Shown piece by piece: positions 16,116 to 25,216 of a stretch of 37,034 bases of DNA. Source of the stretch: Gammaproteobacteria bacterium (lineage in GTDB: Bacteria; Pseudomonadota; Gammaproteobacteria; Steroidobacterales; Woeseiaceae); assembly GCA_029881015.1 (NCBI GenBank), contig JAOUNK010000003.1, positions 1-37,034 of the forward strand, given 5' to 3'. The notes beneath the pieces were generated by a model that was not told the origin of the DNA, searched no databases, and was given only the letters and a program-made list of their open reading frames with translations. Every line of letters starts with the position of its first letter. The stretch's first letter is position 1. The position numbers were made by a program, and so were the translations under genes.

Positions 16116-17950
16116 GATGCCTCCCTGCGTACAGCTTCAATCTTGTCGACGAGCTCCCGGATCAAGAACGGCTGGCCGGTAACCTTGCTGAAAGGAATGG
16201 GCTCCACGCACAGGTTTGCCCGCAGCAGGGCAGTCAGCTGTCCCGCGTTCATCTCGGGAACCAGGACCTTGTCAAAACGGCTGAGCAATTCCCCGAGATT
16301 CCCCGGCAGGGGATTCAGGTGGCGCAGATGGATGTGGCTCACGCCCGTACGCCGCGTTGCCTGGTATATCGGACCGTAGGTCGATCCCCAGCCGACAACG
16401 ACAAGGTCTCCGCTGTCCGGGCCGTGCTCGATTTTCTGGTCGCCGATGAACGCCGCGACGGCATCGATCTTCGCTGCACGCAGGTCGGTCATGCGTTGGT
16501 GGTTCGCGGGATCGTAGGAGATATGCCCGGAGTCGATGTCTTTCTCGAGGCCGCCGATGCGATGCATCAGGCCCGGCATCCCGGGACTTACCCACGCGCG
16601 CCCCAGGCTTGCCGGGTCCCTCGTGAAGGCGCGGCGCTGCGGGCTGTCATCCGAATCCGGCACCGGGTTCGTCGCAATCGCTGCGAACGCCGAGAGCTCG
16701 GGAATCCGCCACGGCTCTGCAGCATTCGACAGGTAACCATCAGCAAGGAGAATCACCGGCGTCATGTGCCGCAGCGCGATACGCGTCGCTTCGATGGCCA
16801 TCTCGAAACACTCGCCGGATGTCGACGCAGACAGCACCGGGATCGGCGTGTCGCCATTGCGGCCGTACACGGCCTGGTAGAGATCCGACTGTTCGGTCTT
16901 GGTTGGCAGTCCCGTGGACGGTCCACCGCGTTGCCAGTTGATAATGAGTAGCGGCAGCTCCGCACTTACCGCCAGACCCATTGCCTCGGCCTTCAGCGCA
17001 AGACCGGGGCCGGAGCTCGACGTGACTCCGATCATGCCGCCATAGGATGCACCGATGGCCGCACAGATCGCGGCGATTTCGTCCTCGGCCTGGAACGTGC
17101 CCACGCCGAGCTCGGCGAGATGCGTGAGCCTGTGCAGCAGGGGAGACGCCGGCGTGATCGGGTAGGAGCAAAACAGAACCGCGCGATCCGAAAGTTCGCC
17201 CGCGGCGGCAATCCCGAGCGCCATGGCTTCGGCGCCGGTAATGCCGCGATAGTCGCCTGGCGCCATATCGGCCGACGGCAGTTTGACCTGGGACAGGTTG
17301 GCAGAAAGCTCCGCCGTTTCGCCAAAAGCATGGCCCGCGTGCAGCGCCTTGATATTGGCATCCCGCATGGTCGGTTGACCGGCCAGCCGGCGCCGGATCC
17401 ATTCCTCGACCGGCTGCAATTCCCGATCGAACATCCACAAGAGCATGCCGAGGGCATAGAAATTCTTGCAGCGCCCGCCCTCGGACTTGCTCAGGCCGAA
17501 TTCCTTGACGGACTCGAGATTCAGGTGACTGATGTCGGCCGCGACGACCTGGTAGTCATTCAGCGTGCCGTCGCCAAGCGGGTCGCTGTCGTAGCCCGCC
17601 TTGGCCAGGTTGCGGTCCGTGAAGGTGTCGGTATTGACGATAAGCAGCGCGCCTTTGTCGAGCATCGGCAGGCTGACTTTGAGGGCGGCCGGGTTGAACG
17701 CGACCAGCACTTCCGGGGCGTCGCCGGCCGTGGTTATCGGGCCGCCACCCAGGTTGATCTGGTAGGCCGAGACGCCGAACGTGGTACCCACGGGGGCCCG
17801 AATTTCCGCAGGGTAATCGGGGAACGTCGCGAAATCGGCGCCCGCCAGCGCGGTCGAGACCGCGAACTGCGATCCCATGAGTTGGATTCCGTCGCCCGAA
17901 TCGCCTGCAAGGCGAATAACGACCGACTCCAGATCATTGTTTTTATTCAC
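16112..17950 (-). CDS. korA: 2-oxoacid:ferredoxin oxidoreductase, fused gamma/alpha subunit
   Basis: The 612-residue protein starts with the gamma domain (RLAGDSGDGIQLMGSQFA, then FPDYPAEIRAPVGTTFGV). It continues with the alpha (pyrimidine-binding) domain, with GITGAEAMALGIAAAG, FCSYPITPASPLL and FQAEDEIAAICAAIGASYGG. This fusion is standard for KorA in aerobic bacteria, where the enzyme acts on 2-oxoglutarate, although pyruvate cannot be excluded from sequence. I take the GTG at 17950 because the protein then begins a few residues before the conserved ESVVIRLAGDSGDG. The frame is open to a TTG at 18016, but that part is not family-like and may be leader. fdxA diverges from it. Confidence 0.92.
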   Translation of the reverse strand: MNKNNDLESVVIRLAGDSGDGIQLMGSQFAVSTALAGADFATFPDYPAEIRAPVGTTFGVSAYQINLGGGPITTAGDAPEVLVAFNPAALKVSLPMLDKGALLIVNTDTFTDRNLAKAGYDSDPLGDGTLNDYQVVAADISHLNLESVKEFGLSKSEGGRCKNFYALGMLLWMFDRELQPVEEWIRRRLAGQPTMRDANIKALHAGHAFGETAELSANLSQVKLPSADMAPGDYRGITGAEAMALGIAAAGELSDRAVLFCSYPITPASPLLHRLTHLAELGVGTFQAEDEIAAICAAIGASYGGMIGVTSSSGPGLALKAEAMGLAVSAELPLLIINWQRGGPSTGLPTKTEQSDLYQAVYGRNGDTPIPVLSASTSGECFEMAIEATRIALRHMTPVILLADGYLSNAAEPWRIPELSAFAAIATNPVPDSDDSPQRRAFTRDPASLGRAWVSPGMPGLMHRIGGLEKDIDSGHISYDPANHQRMTDLRAAKIDAVAAFIGDQKIEHGPDSGDLVVVGWGSTYGPIYQATRRTGVSHIHLRHLNPLPGNLGELLSRFDKVLVPEMNAGQLTALLRANLCVEPIPFSKVTGQPFLIRELVDKIEAVRREAS

Positions 17951-18051
17951 AAAAATGGATTCTTTTCGGTGCAGGGCTCTTGCCCCATTAAGCGTTTGAT
18001 CGAGAGTGTAGCGCAATCGGGTCGCCGGCTGGCATGTCCGACAATCCCGGC

Positions 18052-18080
18052 TTGATTGGCGGCCCGACTTCGCTTAGCTT
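18052..18080 (+). promoter_or_regulatory. Candidate sigma70 promoter of fdxA
   Basis: TTGATT (18052-18057) and TAGCTT (18075-18080) are separated by 17 bases, upstream of a strong AAAGGAAGGG ribosome site (18094-18103) and the fdxA ATG at 18111. The -35 matches four of six consensus bases and the -10 only three, so the site is plausible rather than certain. Confidence 0.4.
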
Positions 18081-18110
18081 ACGCGCTCTGTCCAAAGGAA
18101 GGGTCCCACC

Positions 18111-18434
18111 ATGACGTTCGTTGTCACCGAAGCCTGTATCAAGTGCAAACTGACGGATTGCGTCGAGGTCTGCCCCGTGGATTGCTTTCACGAAGGGCCG
18201 AATTTCCTCGTCATCGATCCCGACGAGTGCATTGACTGCACGCTGTGTGAACCCGAGTGCCCGGTCGAGGCGATCTACTCGGAAGACGAGCTGCCGGCTG
18301 GCCAGGAGCAGTACCTGGCACTCAACGCCGAGCTGGCGCTGGAATGGCCCGTCATCACCGAGATGAAGGAGCCGCCCGCCGACGCCGACGAGTGGCGTGA
18401 GGTCAAGGATAAACTCAAGTATCTCGAGCGATAA
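18111..18434 (+). CDS. fdxA: 7Fe ferredoxin (3Fe-4S/4Fe-4S)
   Basis: The 107-residue protein aligns, from memory, along its whole length with Azotobacter vinelandii ferredoxin I. The 3Fe-4S ligands would be Cys9, Cys17 and Cys50, and the 4Fe-4S ligands Cys21, Cys40, Cys43 and Cys46. Cys25 matches the free cysteine near the cluster. The C-terminal half ([17 protein letters not shown]) is the usual extension of this family. It is a cytoplasmic low-potential electron carrier. Being divergently placed next to korAB, it is a natural electron acceptor for that enzyme, although that pairing is inference. Confidence 0.95.
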   Translation: MTFVVTEACIKCKLTDCVEVCPVDCFHEGPNFLVIDPDECIDCTLCEPECPVEAIYSEDELPAGQEQYLALNAELALEWPVITEMKEPPADADEWREVKDKLKYLER

Positions 18435-18460
18435 CTGCGAGCTTTGGATAGAGTAGCGGC

Positions 18461-19369
18461 ATGAGCGTCAGTCGCCGCGCAAAGTTCGTTCGCTGGGTAA
18501 CAGGCCGGTACATAAAAGGCCTTGATGTCTCCAAACTTCCGGTTGCCACGGCGCGCAGACATTTCGAAAAGATTGCGCGAACGTTCCTGATTCGCGCCAG
18601 GGGCGTGGAGGTCGAAAAGACGCAGATTGCCGGCGTCGACGTTGACTGGCTGCGCCCCGAAAAGGCGCGCAAGGACAAGGTGATGCTCTACCTGCACGGC
18701 GGCGCCTACGTCATGGGCAGCCCGCGGACGCATCGTCAGCTTGCGAGCCACATCGCGCGAGCCGCGGGGGTCGTCGCCGTTCTGCCCGACTACCGGCTCG
18801 CACCGGAGCATCCGTTTCCCGCCGGGCTCGATGACGCCGTCGCGGTCTGCCGGGGCCTGCTCGAGGCCGGGTTCAAACCAGAGGACATCATCGTTGCCGG
18901 CGACTCGGCAGGAGGCGGTCTCTCCGTAGCGACGCTGCTGGCATTGCGCCATGCGGGCGATCCGTTGCCGGCGGCGGCAGTACTGCTATCGCCTTTCCTC
19001 GACGTCACGGGCAGCGGTGAGTCCATGACGACGCGCGCTGACCGGGACCCGTGGTTCGACGTTGGCGATCTGCATGTCGTTGCGCGTTACTACTGCCCGG
19101 ACGAGAGCGACTGGAAGAACCCGCTCGTGTCGCCCGTGTTCGCCAATGTTGCCGGCTTGCCGCCCATGCTGATTCAGGTCGGTGACGATGAAATCCTGTT
19201 GAGCGACGCGACACGGCTTGCCGACAAGCTCGAGGCCGAAGGCATCGACGTCGAGCTCGAGATCTGGCCGCACATGTGGCATGTGTTCCAGATGTTTATC
19301 GGCAAGATGCCGGAAAGCCGGGCGGCGGTGAAGAAGATCGGGCGGTACATCGACAAGTGCTTCTCCTGA
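18461..19369 (+). CDS. Alpha/beta hydrolase of the hormone-sensitive lipase family
   Basis: The 302-residue esterase has the oxyanion-hole motif HGGAYVMGS (79-87) and the nucleophile elbow GDSAGGG (Ser149). The catalytic acid is in GDDEIL (about Asp243) and the histidine in HMWHVFQ (His274). No signal peptide is seen, so it should be cytoplasmic. Family members cleave short- to medium-chain acyl esters; the natural substrate is unknown. It starts 26 bp after fdxA and could be on the same transcript, but the two have no evident joint role. Confidence 0.9.
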   Translation: MSVSRRAKFVRWVTGRYIKGLDVSKLPVATARRHFEKIARTFLIRARGVEVEKTQIAGVDVDWLRPEKARKDKVMLYLHGGAYVMGSPRTHRQLASHIARAAGVVAVLPDYRLAPEHPFPAGLDDAVAVCRGLLEAGFKPEDIIVAGDSAGGGLSVATLLALRHAGDPLPAAAVLLSPFLDVTGSGESMTTRADRDPWFDVGDLHVVARYYCPDESDWKNPLVSPVFANVAGLPPMLIQVGDDEILLSDATRLADKLEAEGIDVELEIWPHMWHVFQMFIGKMPESRAAVKKIGRYIDKCFS

Positions 19370-19482
19370 CATGAGGATTGCCGCACCGTCACCGGTGCTG
19401 CCGGTGTCGGCGGCACTCGCCGATGCGGGTCCTTCCGGATTTTCGTGCGCCGGCCGGGATGGTCCGCCGATTAGCGTTCGGC

Positions 19483-20850
19483 TCAGAACCCCGCCTGTCT
19501 CTGCGAGTCGTCGTACATTTTTGTCAGGAAAGAACGGATGGCGGGTTCCGCCTCTTCTTTCGTCATCAGTTTCTGGCTCTCGAGGACCACGGCCATGTCC
19601 TTGATGGAGCGCCGGCCGTCGATCAGCGACATGATGAACGAGTAGATCTGCGTGGTCATGGCCTGCTGGCGGAAGGACGGCGACAGCGGGACCGGATCGT
19701 TGCCGGTCACTATCCAGTCAGGGAGGGCCTTGTGCCGCTCCGGCCTGCTCGCGTCGCGTTCCTTGTAGGCAGAGAACGTAAAGACGCGCTCCTGCCGTCC
19801 ATGGCGGCTCGCGGGAGAGCACATGTAAGGGATCGTCGCCTGCGACACGTAGGGGTCGGAGAAACCGCTTTCAGCGACGATTGCCTTGACCTCTTCGGGG
19901 CTGTAGTGCCGCGCCTTCTGCGGCGATGAAAACGCGAGCGAGCCGAAGTTCACCCAGCGACCGTCCGGCTTGAGCAGGCGATTGATTCGCGCCGCGAGTA
20001 CCGGCAGGTCTTCGGTGATGATGTCGATGAGCCACGGCGTGACGACGGTATCGAAGGACATCTCGGGAAACGGTGGCCGCAGCGCATCGCCGAGTACGAG
20101 GTGGAAGCCGTCGCCGACGACCTCGGGTGCCGCAAGCTTGCGCAGCACGGCGTCGTCCTCGAGCGCGCGCGGTGCGATCGGGAACTCGTAGAGGCTCAGC
20201 TTCTCGCCCTGTGTCACTGCCCTGGCAACCATCATAAGCAAAGGATTGAAGTCCATTGCAACCGTTGCCGCACATGCCATGGTCCTGTGGATATCGTAGG
20301 CCAGGCGACCGGCGCCCGCGCCGAGGACAAGGACGTTCCCGAGTTCGGCGTGATCGTGCAGGACCGCCTGTACCTGCTTCAACGAGGCTTGGTTTTCTTC
20401 GTCGCCCCAGGCCCAGTCTCGATGAATATTGGAATAGTAGGTATTGAGGCCCTGGTCGGTAGGCAGTCGTGTGCGGAGTGCAAGGTAACTCTCGAAGCTG
20501 CCTTGCATGGACTGCACTTCAAGTGGCCGCAGGAGCTTCTGTAATTTGCGCCGATGCGAATCCACGCATTTCTTGTACCTGTCCACGCGGCGACGCGCGA
20601 GCGACGTCATGTCGTCGCTCTTGAGTTCCCGCTCCAGCCCGGCAATCTCATGGCCAAGCTGCTGCAGCGCAAACTGCAATCTGCCGCGCCACTCGCCGAG
20701 CGTGGCCTGCGGCTCCGCAAACATCCACGGTATGCCGCCAACGGAGGGGAAATCGACCTTGCAGGCCTTGCAGTGCAGTCGCTCGCCGGTCGGTTCGAGG
20801 GGCGTCTTGTCACAACGCGGGCAGGCGAGCAAGGCGTTAAGTTCGGTCAT
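19483..20850 (-). CDS. Three-domain methyltransferase: zinc ribbon, CARNMT1/N2227-like core and C-terminal PqqD-like helical domain
   Basis: The 455-residue protein starts with a Trm112-like zinc ribbon (CPRC at 10-13, CKAC at 27-30, then FPSVGGIPWMF). A charged helical linker follows (about 50-115). A class I methyltransferase core has the SAM motif VLGAGAGRLAYDIH (about 175-187) and acidic Asp200 in MDFNP. The segment YYSNIHRDWAWGDEENQASL, before motif I, resembles carnosine N-methyltransferase (N2227) proteins. The C-terminal 80 residues (PDWIVTGNDPVPLSP, then MSLIDGRRSIKDMAVVLESQ) look like a PqqD/winged-helix peptide-binding fold. Substrate is unknown; a peptide or small peptide-like molecule is a guess. 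It faces a convergent esterase gene. Confidence 0.72.
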   Translation of the reverse strand: MTELNALLACPRCDKTPLEPTGERLHCKACKVDFPSVGGIPWMFAEPQATLGEWRGRLQFALQQLGHEIAGLERELKSDDMTSLARRRVDRYKKCVDSHRRKLQKLLRPLEVQSMQGSFESYLALRTRLPTDQGLNTYYSNIHRDWAWGDEENQASLKQVQAVLHDHAELGNVLVLGAGAGRLAYDIHRTMACAATVAMDFNPLLMMVARAVTQGEKLSLYEFPIAPRALEDDAVLRKLAAPEVVGDGFHLVLGDALRPPFPEMSFDTVVTPWLIDIITEDLPVLAARINRLLKPDGRWVNFGSLAFSSPQKARHYSPEEVKAIVAESGFSDPYVSQATIPYMCSPASRHGRQERVFTFSAYKERDASRPERHKALPDWIVTGNDPVPLSPSFRQQAMTTQIYSFIMSLIDGRRSIKDMAVVLESQKLMTKEEAEPAIRSFLTKMYDDSQRQAGF

Positions 20851-20867
20851 GACTGGGGATTATGCAC

Positions 20868-20904
20868 AAAAAAACGGCCAGCCGAAGGGATGCGACTGGC
20901 CGTT
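20868..20904 (-). terminator. Rho-independent terminator of the DUF1501 operon
   Basis: On the minus strand the nine-base stem AACGGCCAG/CTGGCCGTT encloses a 14-base loop and is followed by seven Ts. It lies 70 bp after the DUF1501 stop and just upstream of the methyltransferase start, so it separates the two units. Confidence 0.88.
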
Positions 20905-20973
20905 CCATTGCCGTGCTGTAGCGCGGCGGCGTAGCTCTCGCTATGCGGGGTTGGCAATTGTTGCCTGCACGAT

Positions 20974-22599
20974 CTACGCGACAGGTACCGTCCCGTTCAC
21001 GATCGGCTCAAAGGCCGTGAAGCGGTCGAGGTCGCTGCCGAGGCCATGGCCGATGCCAAGTCCCTGGTAGATCGCGGCGAAATCGCCCGTCGTCACCTGG
21101 CCATGCAGCGCCATGTAGTTCAGCACGATGGAGTTGACGAGCAGGTTAACGTTGTTCGCCATCGGCGTGGCTGCACGCTGTACCGAGCCGCCGGCATCCA
21201 TGTAACCGAGCTGCTGATGTCGCAATTGCTCGTCGAGCGTCGCGCCCTTGAGCACCGGCCGGCCACCCAGTCGCGGCGGGTTATAAACCAGGAAGAACGA
21301 ACCGGCCGTCGATGAGTTGTCGCTGGTCCACTCGCCCTTGCCGCGGCCATCGCCGGAGTTGTCGATCGCACCGTTCGATGAGAGCGAGCCGTCACTAAAG
21401 ACGTACAGCATGAGCGGCATGTCGAGCTTCGCGGCATACTCGAGGCAGGCGCCCATGCACTGACCGGCACGGAAGTCCTTGACCTCACCCTCGGCGCGTG
21501 CGCCGCCATGGTAGTCGTAGCCACCCATCTCGACGCAGCCGGCGCCGGCGAAACCGTTCATGACGAGCTTCATGACCGAAGCGGTCTTCTGGAACTCGCG
21601 CGAATCGCGATTGCCTGCAAAGAACTCGGTGTCCAGGAAGATACCGGAGCCGTCGGCGGCAACGATGTCCGTGTCGAGGCCCGGGTCGATCGGCGTACCG
21701 CCGAAGCGGTCCGCGATGTGCGCGGCCTTGAGATAGCCGCAGCGTACGGCCTTGTCGATATCGGCATCGCGTGCGACGAGTGTATCGACGTTGACCATCT
21801 TTTCGTCCGACAGCCTGTAAATCGACTCCATGACCTTCGTGGCATCGTCCTTGCTGAGAATGCCGACGAGGTCGCCCGTGTCGACGAGGTTGACGACGTC
21901 ACTGGGACGATCGACCTTGGTCGGGCGCAGTTCCGGGTTAAACAGCGGCAATGGCAATGTCGAGTTACCACCCGAGTCCGTGTTCTCCGAGCCGGCAAGG
22001 CCCAGGATGGAGCCCTTGGCACCAGCCAGCGCAATGCCGTACAGCGGGTTATGCGGGTTGTTGCCCGTGTCGTTATCCGAGCGCGCCGGTATGACCGCAC
22101 CGTTGATATTGGCGGCCGTTGCCGCGCTCACGCGTGACAGGATGCCGCGGCGAAATGCGCTGTCGAAGTGGAACCCCAGCCCCAGGTCGAAGTTTGCGTA
22201 CGGGTTGCCGTTCGGATCGTTGAGGCTTGGCACCATGTCGCCGGGCAGCCCCATCTTCTCGTAGCCATTGGCGGCGAGGAAGTCGCTCTGGCCGCCTTCC
22301 CGGCCGACCAGTACGTTCGAGCCGGCGATGTTGGCGCCGCCCGCAAGGTCGAAGCAGATAAACGGGATTTTGCCGGCGCCGTCAGTGATGTTGCACTGGG
22401 AAGGCGCGCGCAGCGCGTCCAGGTCCGCTGCCAGGTCGGCGTATGCGCGCGTACCCAGCAGGGGGGCAATGCCACCCACTGTGTAGGCCGCGCCCGTCAT
22501 GAATCCCTGCGACAGGAACTGGCGCCGCGTGACAGGACGCGGATGATCGGCGTGAAATTGCGGCAAGTCGAAGTTGCCTCTGTTGCGTTTCATGGTCAT
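20974..22599 (-). CDS. Tat-exported DUF1501 family protein
   Basis: The 541-residue protein has a twin-arginine signal (TRRQFLSQG, Arg25/Arg26) and a following hydrophobic stretch (FMTGAAYTVGGIAPLLG). The body is DUF1501-like: FICFDLAGGANIAGSNVLVG, MGGYDYHGGARAEGEVKDFR and MLYVFSDGSLSSNGAIDN. The family has an alkaline-phosphatase/sulfatase-like fold; activity is unproven. Folded export by Tat suggests a bound cofactor or metal. I place the start at the ATG 22599, with AAGGGA nine bases upstream; the ATG at 22593 is an alternative. The product is the last of the three-gene unit and ends 70 bp before a terminator. Confidence 0.8.
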   Translation of the reverse strand: MTMKRNRGNFDLPQFHADHPRPVTRRQFLSQGFMTGAAYTVGGIAPLLGTRAYADLAADLDALRAPSQCNITDGAGKIPFICFDLAGGANIAGSNVLVGREGGQSDFLAANGYEKMGLPGDMVPSLNDPNGNPYANFDLGLGFHFDSAFRRGILSRVSAATAANINGAVIPARSDNDTGNNPHNPLYGIALAGAKGSILGLAGSENTDSGGNSTLPLPLFNPELRPTKVDRPSDVVNLVDTGDLVGILSKDDATKVMESIYRLSDEKMVNVDTLVARDADIDKAVRCGYLKAAHIADRFGGTPIDPGLDTDIVAADGSGIFLDTEFFAGNRDSREFQKTASVMKLVMNGFAGAGCVEMGGYDYHGGARAEGEVKDFRAGQCMGACLEYAAKLDMPLMLYVFSDGSLSSNGAIDNSGDGRGKGEWTSDNSSTAGSFFLVYNPPRLGGRPVLKGATLDEQLRHQQLGYMDAGGSVQRAATPMANNVNLLVNSIVLNYMALHGQVTTGDFAAIYQGLGIGHGLGSDLDRFTAFEPIVNGTVPVA

Positions 22600-22625
22600 C
22601 TCAAATATTCCCTTTTGTCCTGTCT

Positions 22626-25202
22626 TTACTGAACCAGTGTGGCTGCGCTGCCGAGTACGGAGGCGCATACACCCTTGGCGATGGCACGTGTATCACTTGT
22701 GCCCGCAAGAAGCCTGTCCACCAGGTTCTCCGGGCGAGGACCCGTTGCCGGGAACGACGCGAGTTCGCCATGCACATCGGCATAACTTGGCTGCGACAGG
22801 ATCTGTGCGCTCGTCGACGAGTGGCCAACCGCACTCTGGATCAGCGGTTCGACGAATGCGTCGCGATTGCCGACGCTGAACGCGGTGGCCGGAGCGGCGT
22901 CGAAGTTGAAGCCCGGCCACAACGTGGCGTTCTCAACGGCGGCGTCACAGTACTGGATCGCGAGCTGTGCGATGGCGACCTGGTGCGATGACAGGAACGC
23001 TTCGGCAAATTCGACCGCCGGCAGCGACTGCCGGAGCTCCTGGTAGGTCTCGTCAACCATGAAGATGCCACCGCGCTGGTAGGTTACGCGGTCGATGCCC
23101 GTAATCGCTGCGTAGGTCGCATCGATCTCGTCAAACGTCTTCATGCCGATATCCGCACTGGCGGTCGCGGCGGTCGCAACGTAGTCAGCGACGGTGAGCA
23201 TCGGATCTTCCGGCCTGTCGTAAGTCGCGCCATTGAGATCGTCGAAAGTCAGGAAGAACTCGTCGAGATCCGGTCCTTTCTCGAGCGGCAAGACCGCACC
23301 GAGCGTGGCGTTGAGGACCATCAGCGGCTGACCGAGTTCATCGAGTACTGCCGGGTTGGACAAGTCGAGCGATTCGATCATGTTGGCGTAGCTCTGGCCG
23401 ACCGGCGCTTCCTGGCCGTTCATCGCGATACGCATGCCCTCGAGTCCAATACCTTGCGGCGTGGAGCCATCGAGCGTGACGAAGTGCGGCTTGTCGAACA
23501 GGTACGCGTACGAGTCGTATTGCTGTGCCTCGAACAGGACGTACGACGTCTGTATGGGCGCACCGATCAGGTGCGAGATGTCGAACAACAGGTAGAAGCG
23601 TTCGCCAACTCCCGCGTCGTAGTTCTGGTTGATCTGCTCCTGGGTCAGTGCACGGCGGTGGATAGCCGCGAGGCGGAAGGTGCCTTCCCACAATCCGTCG
23701 CTGGATGCTTCGTTGCCGAGGATCAGCGCGAAGTTGTTCTGCCACGGCACTAGCGTGCCACCCGGTACCGGATCGGTCTGGGTAACCAGCGTGCCGTTCA
23801 CGAAGATCTTGCGACCCTCGATCGGGCTGTACGTCGCAACCACGTGCTGCAGCGTTGCCTGGAGTACCTCGGCAGCATCCGGCGTCGAGAGCTGCGGATC
23901 GCCGTTGAGCGTGGTCAGCGGGTTGCCATTGGCATCCTCGGCGTTCGTGCGCAGCAGGAAGTCGTAGTTATACAGGGTTTGCTGCAGCGTGAAGTTGCGC
24001 GCTGCCTGGCCGGCCGAGTAGCTGACGATGCGCGACATTTCCTGCGTCACGTTCGCCGGCACAACCCATGCCTCGATCGAGAATTCGCCCGAATCGACCA
24101 GGATGTCATGCAGCTTGCGGCTTGCGACCGTCGAGCCCTGGGCCTTGCCCGGGCCGACCGCCATGTCGGCACCAATCGTGATGCCCCAGCCGCCATACCA
24201 GGTAACGTCGCCCGAGAAGTTCAGGTCAATGGCCGGGTCGACGCCGCTGGTATCAAAGGCCGTCGAGCCGGTGCCCGTCTTGAACTCCCAAAGCGCAATC
24301 TGGTCGTTTTCGTAACGGTTACCGCCCGAGGCGACCGTACCGTCAACGAGGCGGACAGCTTTACTGTATACAAGGGCGGGATCGACAACAGTGGGCTGGA
24401 TAGCGTTGACGAAGCCGGTCACCGCGGCGAGCATTTCAGCGCCCGAGCTCACGCAGTCACTGTTGTTCCAGCAGTTGTGGAACTCGTCGCGAACGCGAAC
24501 GACGAAGCGCGAGTTGCCTACCGTGTCAGGGTCAAGATTGATCTTCGACTTCGCGGCTTCGTACGCCACATTGACGTCGGGGTCGGCGAAGTAGGGTTGT
24601 TGTGCCGTGGCCGACTCCGAGCTATGGCAGCGCTGGCAGTACGGCACGAGAATATCGTCGTACAGCCACTGCTCGAACAGTGCGGTGTCTTCCGGGAAGT
24701 TCCGGCTGTTGCTCGGATCGCGATCAGGCGGGGCCGTAAGCGATACCTGGCGACCGCCACCTGAGGTGGTGCCGAGCCAGTTCTCGATCCAGGTCGTCAT
24801 GATCGTTCCGCAGGTGGCGGGATCGTCGACCCAGCAATTGTGACCCAGGGGCGGTGAGCTGACCTTGGTGACAAACTCCGACAACGAAGGCTGGGTTGCG
24901 TCGATATGGTCCACGGCCTCGTCGTAGGCCATGTTGACATCGTCCGAACGAACGAACGGCTTCTGACCGCCGGTCTCGCTGTGACAGTTGCCGCAGCGGT
25001 CTGGTGTCCGCGCCTTCGACCAGAATTCCTGCTGGAATCTCAGTACTTCGGCGTCGCGCGCGACGGGACCAGTATAAGGGTTGCTGCCGGTGTTGTTGTT
25101 GCCGTTTGGGGCGGCCGGGTTCAGTTCCGTTTGTGCGCCACCGCCGCAGGCTGCGAGTACAAGGCTCGCGAGCAGGGTGGCAATTCGTGATGCGTGATTC
25201 AT
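22626..25202 (-). CDS. Lipoprotein with two c-type haem modules and a LamG/concanavalin-like domain
   Basis: The 858-residue product has a lipobox (LVLAAC, Cys19) and a low-complexity Asn/Gly tether. Two CxxCH motifs follow at 70-74 and 189-193. The surrounding segments are alike: both read CxxCHS, then QxP, then DVN-AY and later HNCW, which suggests an internal duplication of about 120 residues. A LamG-like jelly-roll fold lies at about 295-545 (GEFSIEAWVVPANVTQEMSR, GRKIFVNGTLV, LWEGTFRLAAIHRRALTQEQI). The rest (about 550-858) is of unknown fold. It is presumably anchored in the outer membrane or periplasmic face. Start at the second ATG is favoured by ribosome-site spacing. Confidence 0.82.
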   Translation of the reverse strand: MNHASRIATLLASLVLAACGGGAQTELNPAAPNGNNNTGSNPYTGPVARDAEVLRFQQEFWSKARTPDRCGNCHSETGGQKPFVRSDDVNMAYDEAVDHIDATQPSLSEFVTKVSSPPLGHNCWVDDPATCGTIMTTWIENWLGTTSGGGRQVSLTAPPDRDPSNSRNFPEDTALFEQWLYDDILVPYCQRCHSSESATAQQPYFADPDVNVAYEAAKSKINLDPDTVGNSRFVVRVRDEFHNCWNNSDCVSSGAEMLAAVTGFVNAIQPTVVDPALVYSKAVRLVDGTVASGGNRYENDQIALWEFKTGTGSTAFDTSGVDPAIDLNFSGDVTWYGGWGITIGADMAVGPGKAQGSTVASRKLHDILVDSGEFSIEAWVVPANVTQEMSRIVSYSAGQAARNFTLQQTLYNYDFLLRTNAEDANGNPLTTLNGDPQLSTPDAAEVLQATLQHVVATYSPIEGRKIFVNGTLVTQTDPVPGGTLVPWQNNFALILGNEASSDGLWEGTFRLAAIHRRALTQEQINQNYDAGVGERFYLLFDISHLIGAPIQTSYVLFEAQQYDSYAYLFDKPHFVTLDGSTPQGIGLEGMRIAMNGQEAPVGQSYANMIESLDLSNPAVLDELGQPLMVLNATLGAVLPLEKGPDLDEFFLTFDDLNGATYDRPEDPMLTVADYVATAATASADIGMKTFDEIDATYAAITGIDRVTYQRGGIFMVDETYQELRQSLPAVEFAEAFLSSHQVAIAQLAIQYCDAAVENATLWPGFNFDAAPATAFSVGNRDAFVEPLIQSAVGHSSTSAQILSQPSYADVHGELASFPATGPRPENLVDRLLAGTSDTRAIAKGVCASVLGSAATLVQ

Positions 25203-25210
25203 CGTCATGT

Positions 25211-25216
25211 CTCCCT
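25211..25216 (-). promoter_or_regulatory. Ribosome binding site deciding the LamG lipoprotein start
   Basis: AGGGAG on the minus strand lies only two bases before an ATG at 25208 but eight bases before the in-frame ATG at 25202. The second is the normal spacing. The site overlaps the stop codon of the upstream cytochrome-like gene, so the two genes are probably translated in tandem. Confidence 0.6.
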
